A stretch of DNA of 17,080 nucleotides, taken from contig JAKABL010000011.1 in assembly GCA_021801885.1 (NCBI GenBank), forward strand, positions 1 to 17,080. The letters run 5' to 3'. Origin of the DNA: a bacterium. GTDB lineage: Bacteria > Patescibacteriota > Minisyncoccia > UBA6257 > 2-01-FULL-56-20. Below the pieces are notes generated by a model. That model saw only the letters and a program-made list of their open reading frames with translations. It made no database searches and was not told the origin of the DNA. How positions within the stretch are numbered: position 1 is the stretch's first letter; each line of letters opens with the position of its first letter. Shown here piece after piece: positions 7,620 through 13,456 of this stretch. The position numbers and the translations under genes are program-made.

Positions 7620-8423
7620 TCAATGCTGCGGCGTGACTCCGAGGAGTGCGGCCCCTACGGCGCCTTCGTTCTGGCGAAAATGGGATCGCCGTATCGTTCC
7701 GGAAAATCCAGTGCGCATGCACTCGTTCCGCACGAGGGCGAAGAGTCCCTTCGTACGGAGGCGTCCACCGCCGAGGACGATCATGGAGGCGTGATGTGAC
7801 ACGGCAAGCCGCGCGAGGCGAGGTCCCAGAAATTCCGCAAGGAGATTGGCGGAAGGGTTCGATAGTGCGGCGATTTTCCGATACGCGCGTTCCCATGGTT
7901 CGGCATTCTCGAGTGAGGCGGGCGTATGGAGTATGCCGTTGTGCACGATGGCGCGTCCTACGCCGGTACCGAGCGTCGCAACGAGCATGACCGGCGCATG
8001 CGTGGCGCGGGAATGATGGGTATGCATGGGAATCGCGACTTCCGCGTACGCCGCGCAGCGGGCATCGTTATCGATCGTGCACGGTATGGATGTCGCGTGC
8101 CGTAGCGTGGCGGTAAAATCCATTCCTTTAAGGAAAGGGAGATGGGGGCTGTGGACGAGGATGCCGTGAGAAAGCGTGCCTGCAATGCCGATCCCGACGG
8201 ATGCCGCATTGCGGCGTTCGGCGGCGGCAAGGATCGTGTGTAGCGTTGCAATAAAGGAATCTTGCGTGCGTGGCGTGGGGATTTCATGCGACGACACGAT
8301 ATGCCACCGAGGCGCGCGTGCATCACGCGATGATGGCGAGCGAACGCTTTTAAGAAATATCCATCGTATTTTCGTACCGCCGACATCGATGCCTGTCATG
8401 ATGGTTGGTGCGCGGGTTCCCAT
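7620..8423 (-). CDS. ROK-family sugar kinase-like protein lacking the zinc motif
   Basis: The protein has 267 residues from the ATG at 8423. A later ATG at 8399 (259 residues, starting MTGIDVGGTK) is equally plausible. ROK proteins phosphorylate glucose or other hexoses, or act as repressors. Visible motifs are the ATP phosphate-binding DVGGTK near the N-terminus, GIGIAGTL, the catalytic Asp in DNDARCAAYAE (the ND pair about 100 residues after DVGGTK), LGTGVG, and a late VLGGG. Missing is the usual aGE-x-GH followed by CxCGxxGCxE between the GTG loop and the C-terminal helices. That region is replaced by a short ASLENAEPWERAYRKI stretch, and the protein is shorter than the roughly 300-320 typical. 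No helix-turn-helix is present, so an enzyme is likelier than a NagC-type repressor. It is divergent from the trehalose synthase gene, which suggests a glucose-related substrate. Confidence 0.82.
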   Translation of the reverse strand: MGTRAPTIMTGIDVGGTKIRWIFLKSVRSPSSRDARAPRWHIVSSHEIPTPRTQDSFIATLHTILAAAERRNAASVGIGIAGTLSHGILVHSPHLPFLKGMDFTATLRHATSIPCTIDNDARCAAYAEVAIPMHTHHSRATHAPVMLVATLGTGVGRAIVHNGILHTPASLENAEPWERAYRKIAALSNPSANLLAEFLGPRLARLAVSHHASMIVLGGGRLRTKGLFALVRNECMRTGFSGTIRRSHFRQNEGAVGAALLGVTPQH

Positions 8424-8449
8424 ATCATTTATGATGGTCCATAATGGAC
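8424..8449. promoter_or_regulatory. Divergent ROK/TreT promoter with two abutting inverted repeats
   Basis: The 28-bp gap between the start codons at 8423 and 8452 contains ATCAT-TT-ATGAT (8424-8435) and, one base further on, GTCCAT-A-ATGGAC (8437-8449). The second overlaps CATAAT (8440-8445), the likely -10 of the plus-strand gene, 6 nt before its ATG. The position would suit operators controlling both genes. The arms are short and no cognate regulator is visible in the window. Confidence 0.4.
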
Positions 8450-8451
8450 AT

Positions 8452-9738
8452 ATGAGCAACCTTCGTGAAGTGACTCTGGCGCGCCGTGCGGTGCGAATTG
8501 CGCACTATAATCGTTTTCAAAAGGGAATAGCGTCACAACTTCGGTGCATCGCAAAACCGATCGAAGGTTTGCGCGTGATTCACATAAATTCTACGGCGCA
8601 CGGTGGTGGCGTGGCAGAGCTTCTTGAGAGTCAGGTACCGTTCGAGCGGGCGCTCGGCATTTCAAGCCATTGGTTCACGATCGATGCGCCGCCTGCGTTC
8701 TTTAAGGTTACTAAGCGACTTCACGATCTGCTCCAGGGAGGGCGCAATGCTCTCGGTTCGCGGGAGCGGAAGATATATCTCGACGTTGGGCGCGCCGTGG
8801 GAGAGGATGTGCGCAAAGCGGCTGATGCGTATCGTCCCGACATTATCGTGCTCCACGATCCGCAAACGCTCGGCGCGGTGCATGCAGCGGCGGAACGCGC
8901 CCCCGTCATTGCGAGACTTCACGGCGATCTTCTCACCCCGAACCCGCGCGCGGCGGCGTTTGTCGAACCGTTCCTTGAGAAGGCCGATCGTATCGTGGTG
9001 AGCAGCGAGGATTATATGAAGCGTTTTCCGTCCATACCCCGCGGACGTGTGGAGGTGGTATACCCTGCCATTGATCCGCTGGTGTCGAAGAACGCGTTGA
9101 TGGGAAATGCGGAAGCGCGCACTCTGTTGCGGAAATTCGGTGTCCGCGAAACGGGTCCGCTGATCGCTCAGGTTTCGCGATTCGATCCATGGAAGGATCC
9201 CGTCGGCGTGATCCGAGCCTATCGGATCACAAAACGCGCGATACCTCGCCTCCAGCTCGTGCTTCTCGGCCTTTTTCTCGCGAAAGATGACCCCGAAGCG
9301 GCCACGGTCTTTTCCCGCGCGCAAAAGGAGGCGAAAGGCGATCCGGACATATTCCTTTTTGCGGACCCGAAACTTGCGCGCAAAGTCTCTGACGAAACAA
9401 TGGTGCGTGCGGTATATGCGGGAAGCGACGTGGTTATACAAAAGAGCATCCGCGAAGGTTTTGGGCTTACCATGACGGAGGCGATGTGGCAGGGGAGACC
9501 TCTCGTTGCCGGGCGAACGACGGGTGCATGCATCCAAATCAAGAACGGTAGGAACGGCATCCTTGTGAATTCACCGGAAGAAGCTGCCGATGCCGTCATT
9601 CAGCTTTTCCATGGGCCCGCGAAGGCAAAAGCCCTGGGAAAGGCTGCTCATGAATCGGTCCGCAGGAGTTTTCTCATGCCCCGATTTGTTGCGGACAATC
9701 TCAGAATCTATCGGACTCTCAGGAGGAAGGAAAAATAA
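8452..9738 (+). CDS. treT: TreT-like trehalose synthase (GT4 glycosyltransferase)
   Basis: The protein has 428 residues. TreT joins a glucose from NDP-glucose to free glucose to give trehalose. The sequence follows archaeal/bacterial TreT closely: RVIHINSTAHGGGVAELLES (residues 41-60) with the GGG nucleotide-sugar loop, WFTIDAPPAFFKVTKRLHDLLQG, IVLHDPQTLG, VSRFDPWKDPVGVI (241-254), and KSIREGFGLTMTEAMWQGRP with the retaining pair E335-x7-E343. The ORF extends upstream to 8176 inside the opposite-strand kinase gene, but conservation begins near here and a CATAAT box lies 6 nt before the ATG at 8452. Related GT4 enzymes such as sucrose or trehalose phosphorylase-like proteins cannot be fully excluded. 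With the divergent ROK kinase and GlgA nearby, the context is glucose, glycogen and trehalose metabolism. TreT is reversible, so it may also break trehalose down. Confidence 0.87.
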   Translation: MSNLREVTLARRAVRIAHYNRFQKGIASQLRCIAKPIEGLRVIHINSTAHGGGVAELLESQVPFERALGISSHWFTIDAPPAFFKVTKRLHDLLQGGRNALGSRERKIYLDVGRAVGEDVRKAADAYRPDIIVLHDPQTLGAVHAAAERAPVIARLHGDLLTPNPRAAAFVEPFLEKADRIVVSSEDYMKRFPSIPRGRVEVVYPAIDPLVSKNALMGNAEARTLLRKFGVRETGPLIAQVSRFDPWKDPVGVIRAYRITKRAIPRLQLVLLGLFLAKDDPEAATVFSRAQKEAKGDPDIFLFADPKLARKVSDETMVRAVYAGSDVVIQKSIREGFGLTMTEAMWQGRPLVAGRTTGACIQIKNGRNGILVNSPEEAADAVIQLFHGPAKAKALGKAAHESVRRSFLMPRFVADNLRIYRTLRRKEK

Positions 9739-9886
9739 GACTCCTTTCGGAGCCGTTCGCGGTGGCGGCCGCGCGTCGCGGATGATCGTGGTGGGTGAGA
9801 GGCGCGGCCGTCGTAGTGCGACACGCACAGAGAGGACGTGCAGGGAGGACGATCGTAAGTACGCCGTCCAACATCCGCCGCGATCG
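9739..9886. other. Non-coding gap with short GC-rich inverted repeat
   Basis: This 148-bp stretch lies between the convergent treT gene and the 57-residue membrane protein gene. No convincing ORF is present. CGGCCGCGC (9766-9774) and GCGCGGCCG (9802-9810) can pair across a 27-nt loop, and a 4-bp CTCC/GGAG hairpin lies just after the treT stop. Neither is followed by a T-run, so a terminator role is unproven. Confidence 0.3.
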
Positions 9887-10060
9887 TTAGCGGGCATGGA
9901 ACGCGCTTTTCTGCTCGTTCCCCGTTCCTTCGAGCGCTGCCCAGAACGAAAGGACGAGCATGAGCGCGACGCCGCTTATGACCCACGCAATGTGCACACC
10001 GGTATACGCCCCAATGATGACGAGGATACTGAGCACCACGTTAACCCATTGTTTCCACAT
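9887..10060 (-). CDS. 57-residue two-helix membrane protein (SPW-repeat-like)
   Basis: The ORF runs from the ATG at 10060 to a TAA at 9887-9889. It encodes MWKQWVNVVLSILVIIGAYT, then a second hydrophobic segment (HIAWVISGVALMLVLSFWAALE, residues 23-44) and a short polar tail. The arrangement (Trp-x-x-Trp-Val-Asn at the start of the first helix, Gly between helices, second helix ending in Trp) recalls the SPW-repeat family of small membrane proteins, though the SPW triplet itself is absent. It is a plausible real gene because the hydrophobic pattern is coherent over its whole length and a TATAAA box (10089-10084 on the minus strand) lies 23 nt before the start. The function is unknown. Confidence 0.6.
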   Translation of the reverse strand: MWKQWVNVVLSILVIIGAYTGVHIAWVISGVALMLVLSFWAALEGTGNEQKSAFHAR

Positions 10061-10200
10061 CGATGTATTTTGATGAAATGGTTTTTATAGTGCGACCTTT
10101 GCATGCATCTATTATCTACAATGGAAAGGTCGGAAATTATGCGCGGACAGGGGAAGGCGACGGAGTGAATGGAATACCTTGGCGCATCAGACCGGAATTA

Positions 10201-10229
10201 TTGACATATATATGATTTTAAATTAAAAT
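10201..10229 (+). promoter_or_regulatory. Near-consensus sigma-70 promoter TTGACA-N17-TAAAAT
   Basis: The -35 TTGACA is perfect (10201-10206), the spacer is exactly 17 bp, and the -10 TAAAAT (10224-10229) differs from consensus at one base. The predicted start is near 10236. A perfect palindrome ATTTTAA-A-TTAAAAT (10215-10229) covers the spacer end and the -10 box and could be an operator, though AT-richness makes chance occurrence possible. Confidence 0.75.
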
Positions 10230-10237
10230 ATAGAGAG

Positions 10238-10245
10238 AAAGGAGG
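10238..10245 (+). promoter_or_regulatory. Strong Shine-Dalgarno AAAGGAGG
   Basis: The site lies 9 nt before the ATG at 10255 and decides that start. It is the only gene start in the window with a clear strong ribosome binding site. Confidence 0.75.
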
Positions 10246-10254
10246 GATGCGCTT

Positions 10255-10806
10255 ATGGCAACCGATGCACCGCCTGCTCAAACCATTCATCTTTCGCTCA
10301 ATGCGGAGGTGAGTGTGATACTCACCAAGGCAGGGGCGGATCTTTTGGAGGAGTATTATGCATCCGATCCGGTTGAAGGAAAAATTCTGAGGCTGATCCA
10401 TCGGGTCTCGTCCGAAGGGTCCCGCTTCGCAATATGGGAGATCTTCAGGATCTTCGGACCAAAGATGTTTTTGGGAGCGATTCCCCTCTTCGTCAACGAC
10501 ACGATTGCGACTCTTACCGAGGATCCGATCGCGTTCACACCGGAAGCGCGTGTCGACGTGAGGTTGACTCCGGAAGGGGATGAAGCCCTCAAAACCTATC
10601 ATGGTAAGCTGTATCCAACGGAGGGTGTTTTCCCTTATGCGCTCTTCCGGAGCCTTCATCATGGAAATGGGTGCAATACCCTCTGGTTCCCTCTGGGGGA
10701 GCTTGCGCACATCTTCGGGCCGATGCTCACGCCCGAAGGGCCATATCCTTTCGTGGATAGGGATCTTCTCATATCCCTAAAAAACACCGTCACCCATCCT
10801 TACTGA
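10255..10806 (+). CDS. Unrecognised protein made of two tandem copies of one module (phage-hypothetical-like)
   Basis: The protein has 183 residues, with no signal peptide or TM segment, so it is probably cytoplasmic. It consists of an internal duplication. Copy 1 is residues 18-84 and copy 2 is residues 98-171. Shared positions in order: V-x-V-x-LT-x-x-G-x-x-x-L-x-x-Y, later a P-x-EG, an R, a W followed by E (W61/E62; W144/E149), the block IFGP (66-69 and 153-156), and a final P-x-FV-N/D (77-82; 164-168). Each copy resembles small (about 70-90 residue) hypothetical proteins of phages with a 'KLT-x-x-G ... W-x-LM-x-IFG ... PF' pattern. This is from memory, with no named family. The gene stands alone between its own strong promoter and a terminator. 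The function is unknown. Confidence 0.8.
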   Translation: MATDAPPAQTIHLSLNAEVSVILTKAGADLLEEYYASDPVEGKILRLIHRVSSEGSRFAIWEIFRIFGPKMFLGAIPLFVNDTIATLTEDPIAFTPEARVDVRLTPEGDEALKTYHGKLYPTEGVFPYALFRSLHHGNGCNTLWFPLGELAHIFGPMLTPEGPYPFVDRDLLISLKNTVTHPY

Positions 10807-10841
10807 TGGCGACGTCATATAGTGTGAGATATCCTGCCCAT

Positions 10842-10878
10842 ACGCCATCGTCGCATTACGACGACGGCGTTTTTTATT
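10842..10878 (+). terminator. Rho-independent terminator
   Basis: ACGCCATCGTCG (10842-10853) pairs with CGACGACGGCGT (10859-10870). This gives a 12-bp stem with one A-C mismatch and a 5-nt loop CATTA. The T-run TTTTTTATT follows directly. It ends the transcript of the tandem-module gene and insulates it from the ArsR operon. Confidence 0.9.
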
Positions 10879-10892
10879 GTCTCTCATGACAC

Positions 10893-10938
10893 TTGACGAA
10901 TGACAATATCGGGAGTACAGTTCAATATATATTGAACT
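10893..10938 (+). promoter_or_regulatory. ArsR-operon promoter with a perfect 20-bp palindromic operator
   Basis: AGTTCAATATATATTGAACT (10919-10938) is a perfect 20-bp palindrome ending directly at the ATG at 10939. TTGACG (10893-10898) could be the -35, with TACAGT (10916-10921) as -10 after 17 bp. Alternatively TATATT (10928-10933), inside the palindrome, is the -10 of a leaderless mRNA. In either case a dimer bound here would block transcription. The layout is the one expected for an autoregulated ArsR-type repressor. Confidence 0.75.
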
Positions 10939-11187
10939 ATGAAAAATCTATGGCTGTTCAATGAGAAGCGGTTGGCGATCCTCCGGGAACTTCTGGGATG
11001 CGAGGCGGCCGGCGGGTGTGACTTGCGGGATTGCCTTAAGATCAAAAAGACCCTGCTGTCGTATCATCTTGCAGTGTTGCGCGATCGGGGGATCGTGGAA
11101 GAATCAAAGCGCGGAAGGGATAAATATTATCGCATTGCGCGTGGAAAGACCCCGTTCGTGAGAAAGGTCATCGCGGTGATCGAATAA
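10939..11187 (+). CDS. Mini ArsR-type winged-helix repressor with Cys-rich alpha-3 region
   Basis: The protein has 82 residues, shorter than the usual 95-120 for ArsR/SmtB. It covers little more than the winged helix. Visible parts are the first helix (LFNEKRLAILRELL), the recognition helix region (KTLLSYHLAVLRDRGIVEE, residues 37-55) and the wing (RGRDKYYRIA, 59-68). Cysteines are at 21, 27 and 32. Aligning CDL of GCDLRDC with the CVCDLC arsenite site of E. coli ArsR places C27 at Cys34, while the other two fall at non-canonical positions. This suggests sensing of a metalloid or thiol/sulfur oxidant, but the ligand is unknown. It is the first gene of an operon with the DUF302-glutaredoxin and DUF2892 genes, and the palindrome against its start suggests autorepression. 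Confidence 0.85.
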   Translation: MKNLWLFNEKRLAILRELLGCEAAGGCDLRDCLKIKKTLLSYHLAVLRDRGIVEESKRGRDKYYRIARGKTPFVRKVIAVIE

Positions 11188-11215
11188 GGCGCGCGGATAC
11201 GAAGAAACGTAATAA

Positions 11216-11854
11216 GTGAAAATAAAAACAATGAATATCGCATATTTCAGAAAGACGGAGCGGTCGATGGATGAAGTGATCGCTGCCGTAAAAGAGGGGC
11301 TTGTAAAAAGGAATATTGCGGTCACGGGAGAGACCGCCCTCCCGGGAGGGTCGGTACTTATCCAATTCCTCGACGCGCCAAGGGCGGAAAAGATCCTTAC
11401 AGAGGATCGCATGCTTCTTGGCCTCGTGCCTATGGTCGTCATGATAGAAAAAAAGGAAGGTTCGGTTTTCGTGGGCGTCATGAATCCCCAGCTACTCGGA
11501 GGAACCCAAGCCGTCGATATAATTGAAGGGACGATCGGGGAAATGGAGACTGAGCTCAAAGGCCTCGTGAACGAGGCGGCGGGCGTGGGCGCGCCAAAGA
11601 TTGAGAGGATCAGGCTTTACTCTACGGCAACCTGTCCTTATTGCAAAATGGAGAAAGAGTATCTTGAGAAGCATGACGTGAAATTCGACCTTATAATGGT
11701 GGATGCCGATCGGAAAGCCGCGGAAGAGATGATCCGCAAATCCGGCCAGACCGGTGTACCGCAGACGGAAGTGGTCTATGACAGCGGCGATTATGATCTT
11801 GTACTGGGATTCGATAAGGGCCGATTGAATCAACTGCTGAGCATCGGAAAATAA
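11216..11854 (+). CDS. DUF302-glutaredoxin fusion protein
   Basis: The protein has 212 residues from GTG at 11216. An ATG at 11231 (207 residues, MNIAYFRK) is the other likely start, and neither has a clear ribosome binding site. Residues about 8-96 form a DUF302 domain (SMDEVIAAVKEGL, VLIQFLDAPRAEKILTEDRM, LGLVPMVVMIEKKEGSVFVG, MNP). The common Cys of the LPC turn in many DUF302 proteins is absent, with VPM instead. Residues about 132-210 form a glutaredoxin domain with the dithiol active site C140-P-Y-C143 and the cis-Pro loop TGVPQT (179-184). It probably acts as a cytoplasmic thiol-disulfide or persulfide reductase, with DUF302 as a substrate- or ligand-binding part. The fusion is inferred to link these functions. 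It lies 28 bp after the ArsR gene and 1 bp before the DUF2892 gene. Confidence 0.87.
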   Translation: MKIKTMNIAYFRKTERSMDEVIAAVKEGLVKRNIAVTGETALPGGSVLIQFLDAPRAEKILTEDRMLLGLVPMVVMIEKKEGSVFVGVMNPQLLGGTQAVDIIEGTIGEMETELKGLVNEAAGVGAPKIERIRLYSTATCPYCKMEKEYLEKHDVKFDLIMVDADRKAAEEMIRKSGQTGVPQTEVVYDSGDYDLVLGFDKGRLNQLLSIGK

Positions 11855-11855
11855 T

Positions 11856-12041
11856 ATGACATGTAATGTAGGTCGGACGGACCGCACGATCCGTATTGTG
11901 CTCGGGATCATTATCCTTGCGGGGGGCTATTTCTATCAATCGTGGTGGGGGCTCATAGGTCTTGTGCCGCTCATCACGGGAGCGATCGGCTGGTGTGGGC
12001 TCTATACGATCTTCCATATATCGACGAAAAAGGACCGCTAA
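11856..12041 (+). CDS. DUF2892 small membrane protein
   Basis: The protein has 61 residues. It matches the DUF2892 (YgaP-type transmembrane) family: NVGRTDRTIRIVLGIIILAGG, then GLIGLVPLITGAIGWCGLYTIF. There are two TM helices (about 11-26 and 31-53) and the conserved G-W-C-x-x-Y motif with C47. In E. coli YgaP a rhodanese domain is fused to a membrane part of this kind and the adjacent YgaV is an ArsR-family sulfide-responsive repressor, so the pairing here with ArsR and a glutaredoxin points to sulfur or redox stress. The start directly follows the upstream stop (1 nt gap), which indicates the same transcript. No Shine-Dalgarno is visible. Confidence 0.85.
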   Translation: MTCNVGRTDRTIRIVLGIIILAGGYFYQSWWGLIGLVPLITGAIGWCGLYTIFHISTKKDR

Positions 12042-12093
12042 CGATCGTGTGCAGCAGGTAATTGAATCCCCTGTGCTTTCAAAAAGGCCTGGG

Positions 12094-12104
12094 TGTGGTA
12101 AAAT
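12094..12104 (+). promoter_or_regulatory. Extended -10 element TGTGGTAAAAT
   Basis: TGG-TAAAAT matches the extended -10 form (TGN before the hexamer) and shares TGTGGTA with the element before the glycogen synthase gene. It predicts a start near 12111 and a leader of about 47 nt to the ATG at 12158. It argues that the surface-protein genes downstream are not simply part of the ArsR operon. Confidence 0.45.
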
Positions 12105-12157
12105 TGACGACATCGCTTCGTCCGAATCCTGCGATCATCACCTATTGGACATTTCCC

Positions 12158-13318
12158 ATGAAGGATCAGCCTCCGCAATCACCGCAGAGGAGACGGCCGA
12201 TACGAAGATTCGTATACGGCCTTTCCGCCCTGGTGCTCCTTATGGCCGCCGGAGGATTCCTTTTTGTTAAATTGGACACGAGTCTCGCGGCGAATTTGAC
12301 GGATCAGGTGTTGCGGCCCACGATAGGCGATAGCCAGGTTATATTTCTCGAAGGGGTATATTTCCAGTTGCTCGATGTGTTTCACCGCATAAAATATTCC
12401 ATCATACCGCCGGAAAATCTCTATGTGACGAGCGGTACCGTCTCTATTGCTTCATCAACGGACATCGGACCGTCATCGACGCTTGCCCTCGCCCCCATAA
12501 CCGTTCCCGGGGTGACCTCGTCCGCGACAGGGGTCGGCATATGGAGGGGGATTCCACTCGACGCGTTTCCCGGAAAGATCGTTATGGCGGATACGTTCGT
12601 GAATCCGGATCCGCAGCGGCCGTATGCGTTTGTAACGCTTGTAAAAATGGATATGACGCACCTCCGCTTATGGGCGGTGGCGGGCACGCAGGAGCCGGGA
12701 GGTAAGGTGGGGAAGCCGGGTCCGGGCATTGTCCCCGCGTCGGTTCAAAAAGGAGGCTCCTTGATCAGCGTGTTCAATGGAGGGTTTCAATATAGCGACG
12801 GACAGTACGGCATGGTCGTAGGAACGACCACCTACGTTCCGCTCAAGAAGAACCTTGCCACGCTTGTGGCATATGCGAACGGCACCGTGAAGATCGTAAA
12901 GTACGAAGGGCAGAATTTTGGTGGCGGGATCGTGTTCATCAGGCAGAACTGTCCCATGCTCATTGAGAACGGCGTCATTGCGACAACCGATCAATCGAAC
13001 AAAGCATTGTGGGGCCGGACCGTAAATCCGGGGATCTATACCTGGCGGTCCGGTCTTGGTGTGACGGCAAAGGGAAACCTTGTGTATGCGGCGGGAAATT
13101 CACTTACCCCTACTACGCTTGCCGCGGCCCTCAAGGCGGCGGGCGCGGTGAATGCCATGCAGTTGGACATCAATCCCTATTGGGTCCGCTTCGATATTTT
13201 CAATAGTTATAAGAATGGAACCTATGCCGATTTCAGTATTATGAAAGGGATGCAGGATGGTTCCTATAATTATCTCCACGGATATCAAAAAGATTTTTTC
13301 TACGTGACGAAGGCCTAG
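12158..13318 (+). CDS. Membrane-anchored phosphodiester-glycosidase (NAGPA)-domain-like protein
   Basis: The protein has 386 residues from the ATG at 12158. The frame stays open upstream to 12062, but those residues overlap the promoter and are not protein-like. A short Arg-rich cytoplasmic tail precedes one TM helix (about 19-37), so the rest is extracellular. Residues about 140-385 follow the phosphodiester glycosidase family (NAGPA catalytic domain): ISVFNGGF (203-210), TWRSGLGVTAKGNLVYAAG (295-313), then LAAALKAAGAVNAMQLD (321-337). Where the family usually has D-GGGS, this protein has LDINPYWVRF, so the active-site loop is altered. Known members cleave sugar-phosphodiester links such as uncovering mannose-6-phosphate or trimming exopolysaccharide. 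Here a cell-envelope glycan role is inferred. A large surface protein gene follows. Confidence 0.78.
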   Translation: MKDQPPQSPQRRRPIRRFVYGLSALVLLMAAGGFLFVKLDTSLAANLTDQVLRPTIGDSQVIFLEGVYFQLLDVFHRIKYSIIPPENLYVTSGTVSIASSTDIGPSSTLALAPITVPGVTSSATGVGIWRGIPLDAFPGKIVMADTFVNPDPQRPYAFVTLVKMDMTHLRLWAVAGTQEPGGKVGKPGPGIVPASVQKGGSLISVFNGGFQYSDGQYGMVVGTTTYVPLKKNLATLVAYANGTVKIVKYEGQNFGGGIVFIRQNCPMLIENGVIATTDQSNKALWGRTVNPGIYTWRSGLGVTAKGNLVYAAGNSLTPTTLAAALKAAGAVNAMQLDINPYWVRFDIFNSYKNGTYADFSIMKGMQDGSYNYLHGYQKDFFYVTKA

Positions 13319-13336
13319 CGTCGTTCGTTTTTTAAG

Positions 13337-13362
13337 AGGCGCATTCCGCGGTGCCTGTTTTG
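13337..13362 (+). terminator. Weak candidate terminator after the glycosidase-like gene
   Basis: AGGCGC (13337-13342) pairs with GTGCCT (13351-13356), with one G-T pair and an 8-nt loop. GTTTTG follows. The stem is short and the T-run is interrupted, so termination would be partial at best. Confidence 0.4.
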
Positions 13363-13450
13363 TAATACCTTATTTTCTCGATTGTATTAGGTGTACGAGT
13401 GGAGAAGCGATGGATCCCCGCGATTATACGCAGGCGAATACATCAATTAA

Positions 13451-13456
13451 TATAAA
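13451..13456 (+). promoter_or_regulatory. -10 box TATAAA, 5 nt before the large surface protein start
   Basis: TATAAA sits in an AT-rich patch just before the ATG at 13462 with no Shine-Dalgarno, again pointing to a leaderless start. A second candidate (TTATAC near 13425) would give a leader of about 30 nt. The -35 is unclear for both. Confidence 0.35.

Noticed and set aside
7553..7620. Direct repeat CTCTATTTCT at 7553-7562 and 7611-7620, as possible target-site duplication of a mobile element.
   Set aside because: The 48 bp between the copies contain no inverted ends or transposase, and the repeat is low in complexity.
8176..8451. N-terminal extension of the TreT frame to 8176.
   Set aside because: It lies within the opposite-strand ROK kinase gene, and TreT similarity and the -10 box both place the start at 8452.
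10121..10168. A 15-codon ORF starting ATGGAAAGG, with TATTAT 5 nt upstream, looking like a tiny leaderless gene.
   Set aside because: It is too short to judge, has no recognisable pattern, and the upstream box may belong to the opposite strand.
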